Shown here: positions 24,917 to 32,744 of the stretch, piece after piece
Layout: every line of letters starts with the position of its first letter
Position numbering within the stretch: position 1 is the first letter of the stretch
Program-made: the position numbers and the translations under genes
Assembly (NCBI GenBank): GCA_001464055.1
Contig: LNET01000024.1
Span: 1-38,775, forward strand
Direction: 5' to 3'
Origin: Burkholderiales bacterium Ga0077543
GTDB taxonomy: Bacteria > Pseudomonadota > Gammaproteobacteria > Burkholderiales > Burkholderiaceae_C
Length of the DNA stretch: 38,775 nucleotides
The notes under the pieces: generated by a model
What the model was told of the DNA's origin: nothing
What the model saw: only the letters and a program-made list of their open reading frames with translations
The model's database searches: none

Positions 24917-25975
24917 TTACTTGAAGCCCACGCGGTCCAGCATCTGCTGGACCTGCGCTGTGTTCGCGCCCACCTTGGCGATCGGCACGGTTTCCGACTT
25001 GAAGTTGCCCAGGCTGGTCAGTGCAGGGTTGGTGATCTTCACCCCGTTGGCAGTGGTGTACTCGTTGTTGCCATCGGCCAGCATGCGCTGGGCTTCCTCG
25101 CCGGTGAGGTATTCGATGAACTTGACGGCAGCATCACGGTTCCTGGCGTTGCGCGCGATTGCAGCGCCAGAAATGTTGACGTGCGTACCCCAGCTGGACT
25201 GGTTCGGAAAGACGACGCCGACACGGTCGACCACTGCCTTGTCCTCGGGCTTGGTGCTGCGCATCAGACGAGCGAAGTAGTAGGTGTTGGTCACGGCCAC
25301 GCCGCATTCGCCCGAGGCCACGCCGCGGATCTGGTCGGTGTCGCCACCCTTGGGCGCGCGGGCCAGATTGGCCACGACACCCTTCAGCCAGGCTTCGGTA
25401 GGCTGGGCGCCAAGATGCTCCATCAACGAGCCGAACAAGCTCAGGTTGTAGGGATGTGAGCCGCTGCGGATGCAGATCTGCCCCTTCAGCGCCGGACTGG
25501 CCAGCTTCTCGTAGGTGTCGACGTCGCTGGCCTTGAACTTCGTCTTGTCGTACACGATGAAGCGCGCGCGGGTCGAAACGCCCACCCACTGCGGACCCTG
25601 CCCCGCGTCGCCTGCGCGGAACTGCGCCGGAATGCGCTGCTCGACCAGGGCCGACTTGAACGGCTGGAACAAGCCCTGTTGTTCACCACGCCACAGGCGG
25701 GCAGCATCGACCAGCAATATCACGTCGGCCGGGCTGGACGCGCCCTCGGCCTGCAGCCGCGCCAGGATGCCCGCGTCGTCGGCCTCGACCCGGTTGATGC
25801 GAATGCCGGTGGTCTTGGTGAAATTGGCGTACAGGGCTTCGTCCGTCTGGTAGTGACGGGCCGAGTACAGATTCAGTACCGCGTCCTGGGCCTGGGCGGG
25901 TGCGGCCAGGAGGGCCAGCACGGTGGCGCCCAGCAGGGAAAGACCGGGAAGAACGGAGCGGCGGTTGTCAGTCAT
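24917..25975 (-). CDS. Periplasmic Fe(3+)-type ABC transporter binding protein
   Basis: A 352-residue protein of the FbpA/FutA/AfuA class, which binds ferric iron in the periplasm for an ABC importer. Residues 1-29 form a signal peptide: Arg5-Arg6, a hydrophobic core LSLLGATVLALLAAP, and AQA before the mature end. The mature part begins LNLYSARHYQTDEALY (34-49), typical for the family. The adjacent tyrosines Y232-Y233 in TNTYYFARL fit the paired iron-ligand tyrosines. No permease or ATPase gene is adjacent, so it is an orphan here and must work with components elsewhere. ATG 25975 is chosen because it gives a proper signal peptide; the frame opens 63 bases earlier. A Fur-like site lies upstream. 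Confidence 0.9.
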   Translation of the reverse strand: MTDNRRSVLPGLSLLGATVLALLAAPAQAQDAVLNLYSARHYQTDEALYANFTKTTGIRINRVEADDAGILARLQAEGASSPADVILLVDAARLWRGEQQGLFQPFKSALVEQRIPAQFRAGDAGQGPQWVGVSTRARFIVYDKTKFKASDVDTYEKLASPALKGQICIRSGSHPYNLSLFGSLMEHLGAQPTEAWLKGVVANLARAPKGGDTDQIRGVASGECGVAVTNTYYFARLMRSTKPEDKAVVDRVGVVFPNQSSWGTHVNISGAAIARNARNRDAAVKFIEYLTGEEAQRMLADGNNEYTTANGVKITNPALTSLGNFKSETVPIAKVGANTAQVQQMLDRVGFK

Positions 25976-26014
25976 GGCAGTGGCTTGGTTGGGAATTCGG
26001 TGGAACAGACCCCA

Positions 26015-26042
26015 ACTATAAACACGAATCATTGTCATTGGC
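26015..26042 (-). promoter_or_regulatory. Candidate promoter with Fur box for the iron-binding protein gene
   Basis: On the minus strand a TATAGT -10 box (26020-26015) lies about 40 bases before the ATG. Just upstream, 26042-26024 contains AATGACAATGATT; the 19-base site matches the Fur consensus at 12 of 19 positions. Its overlap with the -35 region fits iron-dependent repression of an iron-uptake gene. The -35 itself is weak. Confidence 0.5.
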
Positions 26043-26044
26043 GA

Positions 26045-29000
26045 TCAGTTCACCAGTTGTGCCCACACCTTGTCCAGGCGTTTTGTGCTGACCGGCTGCG
26101 GCGTGCGCAACTCCTGGGCAAACAAGCTCACGCGCAGCTCTTCGAGCAACCAGCGGTACTCCTCCATTCGCGCATGCCCGGCCCCCTTCAATTCGGCCAG
26201 GCGCCGCAGCCAGCGCTGCTCCAGCGGCCTCAGCTCGCCCAGTCGGGCTGCGTCACGGGCGGGGTCGGCCCGCAGTTTGTCCAGGCGCAGCACCACGGCC
26301 TTCAGGTAGCGCGGCAAGTGCTGCAGCGCAGGCCAGTCGGTGTCGGTCAGGAAACGTCTGGGCACCAGGCGTTGCAGCTGCGCCGTGATGTCGTCGGCCA
26401 CGTCGCGCGGGGGTTTGCTGTCCTTCAGCTTGCGTGTGGCCGCGGCGTACTCCGCCAGCACGGTGGCCGCCAGGCGCGCAACTTCCTGGGCGATCAGGGT
26501 CAGCCGGGTGCGCCCTTCGTCGATGCGTTTGGCAAACCCGGCGGCGTTGGTGGGCAGGGGGTCGACCAGGAAAGCGCGGTCCAGCGCGATCTCGACGATC
26601 TGCGTGCGCAGGTCTTCCAGCGTCCCCAGGTTCATGTACAGCGCAGCCATCTTCGGCAGATCGGGAATGCCCTTCTCGAGGTACTTCAGCGGTTCCTTGA
26701 TCTGCAGCGAAACCAGGCGCCGCAAGCCGGCGCGATGGCGGGTGGCAGCGACATCGGGTTCGTCGAAGACCTCGATCTCGACATGGGTGCCGCGGTCCAG
26801 CAAGGCCGGAAAACCGACCAGCGTCTGCGCGCCACGGCGGATTTCCATCAGCTCGGGCAGTTCGCCGAAGCTCCAGCTGGTGTAGCGCGCAGCCTCGGCC
26901 GGTGCTGCCGCGTCGCGCCCTTCGGCCGCGGCTGGCCTGACGACCTGCGCCACCACGCCGCGCGAGCCCGGCATGGCCGGTGCAGGCACCGTCGGGGAGG
27001 CCGCCACAGGCACGGCCGGCGCCGCCACCTTCAGCGCTGCCAGCGCCTGGAAGGCGCTGCGCGCCTGCCCGCCCAGCTCGGCCTTCAGGCTGACCAGGTC
27101 GCGCCCGGTGCCCAACTGCCGGCCGTGCTCATCGACGACACGGAAGTTCATGAAGAGGTGCGGGCCCAGCGTCTCGAGCTTGAAGTCGTTGCGCTGCACC
27201 GCGAGCTGCGTGCGTTCGCGCACGGCCTTCAGCAGCGCGTCCATCAGGCTGCCCTGGGCATAGGGCGCCGTTTCGCAGAACTCGGCGGCGTAGTCGGGCA
27301 GCGGCACCAGGCGCGAGCGCGGGCGCTGATGCAGGCTCTTCACCAGCGCCAGCACCTTGCCGTGCAGCATGCCAGGCACCAGCCATTCACAGCGCTCCTC
27401 GTTCACCTGGTTCAGCGCGTAGATGGGTACGGTGACGGTGATGCCGTCCTTGGCGTTACCGGGCTCGTGCAGATAGCTCACGCTGCAGTCGATGCCGCCC
27501 AGGCGCAGCGTCTTCGGGAACGACGCGGTGGTGATGCCGGCGGCTTCATGCCGCATCAGCTCCTCGCGCTTCAGGTGCAGCACCTGCGGCTGCGTCTTCA
27601 GGGCTTCGCGGTACCAGCGCTCCAGCAGCGCGCCAGAGAACACGTCCTTGGGCAATTGCTGGTCGTAGTAGGCGAAGATGAGCTCGTCGTCGACCAGCAC
27701 GTCCTGGCGGCGCGACTTGTGCTCCAGTTCCTGCACCTGGGCCAGCAACTTGCGGTTGTGGGCCAGGAAGGGCAATTTGCGCTCGAAGGCCGCATCCCAG
27801 GTGTCTTCGTGCAGGCTGGCCACCAGGGCTTCGCGGATGAAGATCTCGCGCGCCGCCGCAGCGTCGATGCGCCCGAAATTCACGCGCTTGTTGTTGTAGA
27901 TGACGATGCCGTAGAGCGTGGCGCGCTCCAGCGCCACCACTTCGGCGGCCTTCTTTTCCCAGTGTGGTTCCAGCAGCTGGGTCTTCAGCAGGTGGCCGGC
28001 GATCGCCGGAATCCAGGCCGGGTCGATGGCTGCCAGGCCGCGGCCATAAAGGCGCGTCGTTTCGACCAGTTCGGCAGCCACCAGCCAGCGGCCGGGCTTC
28101 TTGCTCAGGTGCGCACCCGGGTGGCGCCAGAACTTCAACCCGCGTGCGCCCAGGTACCAGTCCTCGTCGTCGCTCTTGCAGCCAATGTTGCCCAAGAGCC
28201 CGGCCAGCATCGCCAGGTGCACCTGGTCATAGCTTGCGGGCAAGGTGTTCAGCCGCCAGCCGTGTTCGGCCACCACGGTATGCAATTGCGAATGGATGTC
28301 GCGCCATTCACGCACCCGGCGTGCGCTGACGAAGTTCTCGCGCAGGCGCTGTTCCTGCTGGCGGTTCGTCAGCTTGTGAACTGCGGTTTCAGCGGCCTCT
28401 GTCTTGTGGCCACGGCCTTCGTCGATCCACTTCCAGAGCTTCAGGTAGCCCATGAATTCCGAACGCTCGTCGTCGAACTTCTTGTGCTTCTCATCAGCAG
28501 CCTGCGCCGCTTCCATCGGCCGGTCGCGCGGGTCCTGCCCGCTCAACGCCGCGGCGATGATCAGCACTTCGCTCAGGCATTGGCGTTCGCGTGCTTCCAG
28601 GATCATCCGGCCCACGCGCGGGTCCAGCGGCAAGCGACTCAATTCCTTGCCGATGGCCGTCAGCTCGTTGGCCTCGTCGACCGCGTTCAGTTCGTCCAGC
28701 AGCGCGTAGCCGTCGGCAATCGCTTTCCTGGGCGGGGCTTCCAGGAAAGGAAACTCTTCCACCGTGCCCAGGTGCAGGGCCTTCATGCGCAGGATGACGC
28801 CAGCCAGAGACGAACGCAGGATCTCGGGGTCGGTGAATTTCGGCCGGCCGGCAAACTCCTGCTCGCCGTACAGGCGGATGCACACGCCATCGGCCACCCG
28901 CCCGCAGCGCCCGGCGCGCTGGTTGGCCGCGGCCTGGCTGATGCCCTCGATCTGCAGTTGCTCGACCTTGTTGCGGTAGCTGTAGCGCTTCACGCGGGCC

Positions 29001-29986
29001 AGGCCGGTGTCGATGACGTAGCGGATGCCCGGCACGGTCAGCGAGGTCTCGGCCACGTTCGTGGCCAGCACGATGCGCCGACCATTGCCTTCCTGGAACA
29101 CGCGGTCCTGCTCGGCCTGCGACAGGCGTGCAAACAGCGGCAGGATCTCCGGCTGCGGCCCACCCCGATGCTGCTGCGCGAGATGCCGGCGCAGGTGATC
29201 GGCGGCGTCACGGATCTCGCGTTCGCCAGGCAGGAAGACGAGGATGTCACCGGCTCTTTCTCGCCAGAGCTCGTCCACCGCGTCGGCGATGGCGTCTTCG
29301 AGATCGAAGTCCTTTCGCTCTTCGAAGGGTCTCCAGCGCTGTTCGACCGGGAAGGTGCGCCCCGAGACCATGATCACCGGTGCCGGCCCGCGTGCGCTGG
29401 CAAAGTGCCGGGCGAAGCGGTCGGCGTCGATCGTGGCCGAGGTGACGATCACCTTCAGGTCTGGCCGCCGCGCCAGCACTTCCTTCATGTAGCCCAGCAG
29501 GAAGTCGATGTTCAGGCTGCGTTCGTGCGCCTCGTCGATGATCAGCGTGTCGTACGCCTTCAGCAGCGGGTCGGTCTGCGTTTCGGCCAGCAGGATGCCG
29601 TCGGTCATCAGCTTCACGCTGGCACCGGCACCCAGGCGGTCCTGGAAGCGAACCTTGTAGCCCACCACATCGCCCAGCGTGGTGTTCAGTTCCCTGGCGA
29701 TGCGCTGCGCAACGCTGGAAGCGGCGATGCGCCGCGGCTGGGTATGGCCGATCAGCCCCTTGCCGCCTGCGCCCCAGCCGCGGCCGAGTTCGAGCGCGAT
29801 CTTCGGCAGCTGCGTGGTCTTGCCCGAGCCCGTCTCGCCACAGACGATGACCACCGGGTTGTCGCGAATGGCGCGCGCGATTTCCTCGCGTCGGGCCGAG
29901 ACCGGCAGCGATTCGGGGTAGGTGATCGGGGGGATGGGCTGCGCCGCCTGAGGCGGGCGGGCAGCGCGGGAGGATGGGGATCGCAC
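26045..29986 (-). CDS. hrpA: ATP-dependent RNA helicase HrpA
   Basis: A 1,313-residue DEAH-box helicase, the usual length for HrpA. Walker A is GETGSGKT (50-57), the Q-P-R-R motif is at 83-86, DEAH is at 151-154 and SAT at 183-185. The family helicase motifs continue with TNVAETSLTVPGIRYVIDTG and QRAGRCGR-type sequence, and a long C-terminal HrpA-specific region follows. The protein acts on mRNA and stalled, collided ribosomes. The start is GTG 29986, since the helicase core begins 20 residues later and no better ATG is seen; a GATAAT sequence on the minus strand (30001-29996) sits 10 bases before it. There is no Shine-Dalgarno site of quality. Confidence 0.95.
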   Translation of the reverse strand: MRSPSSRAARPPQAAQPIPPITYPESLPVSARREEIARAIRDNPVVIVCGETGSGKTTQLPKIALELGRGWGAGGKGLIGHTQPRRIAASSVAQRIARELNTTLGDVVGYKVRFQDRLGAGASVKLMTDGILLAETQTDPLLKAYDTLIIDEAHERSLNIDFLLGYMKEVLARRPDLKVIVTSATIDADRFARHFASARGPAPVIMVSGRTFPVEQRWRPFEERKDFDLEDAIADAVDELWRERAGDILVFLPGEREIRDAADHLRRHLAQQHRGGPQPEILPLFARLSQAEQDRVFQEGNGRRIVLATNVAETSLTVPGIRYVIDTGLARVKRYSYRNKVEQLQIEGISQAAANQRAGRCGRVADGVCIRLYGEQEFAGRPKFTDPEILRSSLAGVILRMKALHLGTVEEFPFLEAPPRKAIADGYALLDELNAVDEANELTAIGKELSRLPLDPRVGRMILEARERQCLSEVLIIAAALSGQDPRDRPMEAAQAADEKHKKFDDERSEFMGYLKLWKWIDEGRGHKTEAAETAVHKLTNRQQEQRLRENFVSARRVREWRDIHSQLHTVVAEHGWRLNTLPASYDQVHLAMLAGLLGNIGCKSDDEDWYLGARGLKFWRHPGAHLSKKPGRWLVAAELVETTRLYGRGLAAIDPAWIPAIAGHLLKTQLLEPHWEKKAAEVVALERATLYGIVIYNNKRVNFGRIDAAAAREIFIREALVASLHEDTWDAAFERKLPFLAHNRKLLAQVQELEHKSRRQDVLVDDELIFAYYDQQLPKDVFSGALLERWYREALKTQPQVLHLKREELMRHEAAGITTASFPKTLRLGGIDCSVSYLHEPGNAKDGITVTVPIYALNQVNEERCEWLVPGMLHGKVLALVKSLHQRPRSRLVPLPDYAAEFCETAPYAQGSLMDALLKAVRERTQLAVQRNDFKLETLGPHLFMNFRVVDEHGRQLGTGRDLVSLKAELGGQARSAFQALAALKVAAPAVPVAASPTVPAPAMPGSRGVVAQVVRPAAAEGRDAAAPAEAARYTSWSFGELPELMEIRRGAQTLVGFPALLDRGTHVEIEVFDEPDVAATRHRAGLRRLVSLQIKEPLKYLEKGIPDLPKMAALYMNLGTLEDLRTQIVEIALDRAFLVDPLPTNAAGFAKRIDEGRTRLTLIAQEVARLAATVLAEYAAATRKLKDSKPPRDVADDITAQLQRLVPRRFLTDTDWPALQHLPRYLKAVVLRLDKLRADPARDAARLGELRPLEQRWLRRLAELKGAGHARMEEYRWLLEELRVSLFAQELRTPQPVSTKRLDKVWAQLVN

Positions 29987-30077
29987 GGGCCGCCGATTAT
30001 CGGGGCCAGGCGCTTTTCCCGGTGCAGGCCCATGCGCGGCATGCGGCTGCGAAGTGGCAGCCCGCGCCTGCCGAGGC

Positions 30078-30458
30078 TCAGCCGCTGTACTTCATGACCG
30101 AGAACACGGCCCCCTGGGGGTCCTGCAGCACCGCCATGCGTCCCACGGTCGGCACGTCAATCGGTGGCAGCAGCACTTTGCCACCCAAGGCCACGGCGCG
30201 CTCTGCGGCACGGTCGGTGTCGGCCACGGTGATGTAGCTGCCCCAGTGTGGCGGCATGGGCGGACTGCCCGGGGCAGGCGCCATGATGCCGGCCACCATG
30301 TCGTCGCCCAGCGATGCCACGCGATAGTCGCCCATCTCGGGAATCGGATCCTTGACCTGCCAGCCGAACATTTCGCTGTAGAACCTGGCTGCAGCTGCCG
30401 GGTCGGGAGTCATCAGCTCGTTCCAGCTGAAGGCGCCATGGGTCTGGGTGACATCCAT
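30078..30458 (-). CDS. VOC (glyoxalase/bleomycin-resistance fold) family protein
   Basis: A 126-residue single vicinal-oxygen-chelate protein with two beta-alpha-beta-beta-beta modules. It opens GAFSWNELMTPDPAAAARFYSEMFGW (motif from residue 8), followed by a GxI segment (MVAGIMAPAP) and ends LQDPQGAVFSVMKYSG, where the E/D-P-x-G-x-x-F pattern is common in VOC proteins. The substrate is not predictable; this subgroup is often annotated as glyoxalase-like. The start ATG 30458 has GGAG 6 bases upstream, which decides it over an extended frame to 30722. It is divergent from argA. Confidence 0.85.
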   Translation of the reverse strand: MDVTQTHGAFSWNELMTPDPAAAARFYSEMFGWQVKDPIPEMGDYRVASLGDDMVAGIMAPAPGSPPMPPHWGSYITVADTDRAAERAVALGGKVLLPPIDVPTVGRMAVLQDPQGAVFSVMKYSG

Positions 30459-30559
30459 CTCGAGCTCCTGGTGCGACGATCGGAACAGCGATGCTGCTGC
30501 ACAATCCGGCACGCTGTCGACCCCCCGGGACAGAACCCCGCCACCGCAAAGAGCACCGC

Positions 30560-31900
30560 TTGAGCCTCGTCTTTCCGCACACCTTCGTGCCCTGGTTTCG
30601 TGCCGTGGCGCCGTATATCCATGCCTACAAGGGCAAGACCTTCGTGGTGGCGATGGCCGGGGAAATGATCGCGGCCGGAAAGCTGAATACCTTCGTCCAG
30701 GACCTGGCCATCCTGCATTCAATGGGCATCAGGATCGTGCTCGTGCACGGCTTTCGCCCGCAAGTCACCGAGCAACTCGCCGCCAAGGGCCATGTTTCGC
30801 GTTACCACCGAGGCATCCGCATCACCGATGCGGTGGCACTTGACGCCGCGCAGGAAGCCGCCGGGCAGTTGCGTTTCGAGATCGAGGCGGCCTTTTCTCA
30901 GGGTTTGCCGAACACCCCCATGGCCAATGCCACGGTTCGCGTGGTGTCGGGCAACTTCCTCACCGCCCGGCCGGTGGGCATCGTCGATGGCATCGACCAC
31001 TTGCAAAGCGGCCTGGTGCGCCGTGTCGACCACCAAGCCATCCGCCGCGCCATCGACATCGGCGCGCTGGTCCTGCTCAGCCCGTTCGGTTTTTCACCAA
31101 CCGGTGAAGCCTTCAACCTGACCATGGAAGACGTCGCCACGGCCACGGCCATCGCCCTCGCGGCCGACAAACTGGTTTTCATGACCGAGATTCCAGGCAT
31201 CCGCGAGCATCAGGACGACCCGGACAGCGCGATCGACACTGAATTGTCGCTGGCCGAGGCACGCAAACTGCTGGCCATTTTGCCGCCGCCGACACTGCCC
31301 ACCGACATTGCCTTTTACCTGCAGCATTGCGCCCGCGCTTGCGAAGGCGGTGTGGAACGTTCGCACATCCTGCCCTTTGCCAGCGACGGCGCCTTGCTGC
31401 TCGAGGTCTTTACGCACGATGGCGTGGGCACGATGATCGTCGACGAAAGGCTGGAAAGCCTGCGCGAAGCGAATTCGGACGACGTTGGTGGCATATTGCA
31501 GCTGATCGAACCTTTCGAGCGTGACGGCACGATGGTCAGACGCGAACGCACCGAGATCGAACGCGACATTGCCACCTACACCGTGATCGAGCACGATGGC
31601 ATCATTTTCGGTTGCGCTGCACTCATGCCCTATCCGGAGGCGCGGACTGCCGAGATGGCGGCCCTGACGGTATCGCCGCTTTCGCAAGGCCAGGGCGACG
31701 GTGAACGCATCCTCAAGCGCATCGAGCAGCGAGCCAAGGCTGCCGGCTTCGAAAGTCTGTTCGTCCTGACCACCCGCACCATGCACTGGTTCATCAAGCG
31801 CGGCTTCAAGCAGGTCGACCCCGACTGGCTGCCCGAGGCACGCAAGAAGAAATACAACTGGGACCGGCGCTCGCAAGTGCTGGTCAAGAAACTCGTCTGA
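30560..31900 (+). CDS. argA: N-acetylglutamate synthase
   Basis: A 446-residue two-domain enzyme, near the usual 440. It acetylates glutamate with acetyl-CoA, the first step of arginine synthesis. The N-terminal half is an amino-acid-kinase-like regulatory domain (VVAMAGEMIAAGKL near 26-39, LVHGFRPQV near 58-66), where arginine normally binds to inhibit. The C-terminal GNAT domain (about 290-446) has MAALTVSPLSQGQGDGERIL as the acetyl-CoA-binding block and ends with the W-F-x-K-x-GFK segment (MHWFIKRGFKQVD). The start is taken as TTG 30560, with GAG 6 bases before and the homologous start LSLVFPHTFVPWFR; an ATG at 30491 is in frame but codes for non-homologous sequence. Confidence 0.93.
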   Translation: MSLVFPHTFVPWFRAVAPYIHAYKGKTFVVAMAGEMIAAGKLNTFVQDLAILHSMGIRIVLVHGFRPQVTEQLAAKGHVSRYHRGIRITDAVALDAAQEAAGQLRFEIEAAFSQGLPNTPMANATVRVVSGNFLTARPVGIVDGIDHLQSGLVRRVDHQAIRRAIDIGALVLLSPFGFSPTGEAFNLTMEDVATATAIALAADKLVFMTEIPGIREHQDDPDSAIDTELSLAEARKLLAILPPPTLPTDIAFYLQHCARACEGGVERSHILPFASDGALLLEVFTHDGVGTMIVDERLESLREANSDDVGGILQLIEPFERDGTMVRRERTEIERDIATYTVIEHDGIIFGCAALMPYPEARTAEMAALTVSPLSQGQGDGERILKRIEQRAKAAGFESLFVLTTRTMHWFIKRGFKQVDPDWLPEARKKKYNWDRRSQVLVKKLV

Positions 31901-31915
31901 CTACGGAGAACCAAC

Positions 31916-32188
31916 ATGGCCAGAATGGTCAACTGTATCCATCTGAAAAAGGAAGCCGAAGGTCTGAGTTTTGCACCCTACCCTGGGGAACTCGGCAAAC
32001 GCCTGTATGAGAACGTGAGCAAGGAAGCTTTCGAATTGTGGAAGAAGCATCAGACGATGCTGGTCAACGAAAACCGGCTGAATCTGGCAGATGCCCGCGC
32101 CCGCCAGTACCTCGCGCGCCAGATGGAGCAGTTCTTCTTCGGCGATGGCGGCGACAAGCCGGCTGGCTACGTTCCGCCATCCTCCTGA
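31916..32188 (+). CDS. yggX: YggX, Fe(2+)-trafficking / oxidative damage protection protein
   Basis: A 90-residue protein, the usual length. It opens [17 protein letters not shown], with the conserved Cys7, then [23 protein letters not shown] sequence in two parts (25-43), [22 protein letters not shown] and MEQFFFG, all family-wide. The protein protects iron-sulfur enzymes and buffers labile iron. The start ATG 31916 has GGAG (31905-31908) with a 7-base spacer. It follows argA by 15 bases and is probably cotranscribed. Confidence 0.96.
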   Translation: MARMVNCIHLKKEAEGLSFAPYPGELGKRLYENVSKEAFELWKKHQTMLVNENRLNLADARARQYLARQMEQFFFGDGGDKPAGYVPPSS

Positions 32189-32281
32189 ATCATCCAAGGC
32201 ACCGGCTGGGGTTTATCTGGGAAATATGTCATTTTGAATGATGATATATTTTCGTACCGATAAACCAAAGCAAAGGACACC
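32189..32281 (+). promoter_or_regulatory. AT-rich promoter region of the H-NS-family gene
   Basis: This short stretch is clearly more AT-rich than its surroundings (for example ATGATGATATATTTTC at 32238-32253). TATATT (32245-32250) can serve as a -10 box, and TCATT-TTG-AATGA (32229-32241) is an inverted repeat. AT-rich, bendable DNA before an H-NS-type gene is the usual place for autoregulation. AAAGGA (about 32271-32276) is the ribosome-binding site. Confidence 0.6.
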
Positions 32282-32587
32282 ATGGCAAGCCTGAATGATC
32301 TCCTGGCGCAGAAAGCCGCCCTGGAAAAGCAGATCGCCGAGGCCCAGCGAGAAGAACGGGGCGCGGCCATCAACAAGGTCAAGGCGCTGATGGCCGAACA
32401 CGGCCTGAGCCTGGCCGATCTGGGCACCCGCAGTGCCGCTGCCTCGCCACGCAAGGCCATGGGCAAGGTCGCAGCCAAGTACCGCAATCCCGCGACCGGC
32501 GACACCTGGTCCGGACGAGGCCTGAAACCCAACTGGCTTCGCGCTGCACTGGAAGCCGGCCGGAAGATCGAGGATTTCGCAGTCTGA
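32282..32587 (+). CDS. H-NS histone-family nucleoid protein
   Basis: A 101-residue H-NS-like protein. Residues 1-50 form a coiled coil for oligomerisation (LNDLLAQKAALEKQIAEAQR at 4-23). The C-terminal DNA-binding part has KYRNPATGDTWSGRGLKPNWL (65-85 region), the family signature Y-x-NP...W-x-GRG-x-x-P-x-W. Such proteins bind AT-rich DNA in the minor groove and silence foreign genes. The loop reads GRGLKP rather than GRGR. ATG 32282 with AAAGGA upstream. A strong intrinsic terminator follows, so the gene is monocistronic. Confidence 0.92.
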   Translation: MASLNDLLAQKAALEKQIAEAQREERGAAINKVKALMAEHGLSLADLGTRSAAASPRKAMGKVAAKYRNPATGDTWSGRGLKPNWLRAALEAGRKIEDFAV

Positions 32588-32613
32588 GATTGGGGCGTCG
32601 GCAGGAATCACCG

Positions 32614-32647
32614 GCGGCCTGCAGCCTTGCTGCGGGCCGCTTTTTTT
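32614..32647 (+). terminator. Rho-independent terminator after the H-NS-family gene
   Basis: GCGGCCTGCAG (32614-32624), loop CCTTG, and CTGCGGGCCGC (32630-32640) pair over 11 bases with one G-U, followed directly by seven T residues (32641-32647). This is the clearest intrinsic terminator in the window. Confidence 0.95.
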
Positions 32648-32744
32648 CGGGCCGCACTCACGTTGCCCCCATCCCCCCCGTTTCGAGCGCGTGCCTTGCG
32701 GCAGGCGCGCGCGTACGATCCACCACGCCACGAACGAAGACGTC

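Noticed and set aside
25679..30097. A plus-strand open frame of about 1,470 codons opposite hrpA
   Set aside because: Same codon-bias effect; HrpA motifs on the minus strand are complete and the antisense translation is low in complexity.
30078..30722. An N-terminally extended VOC protein of 214 residues
   Set aside because: The extension runs into the argA gene on the other strand and is Arg/Pro-rich; ATG 30458 has an ideal ribosome-binding site.
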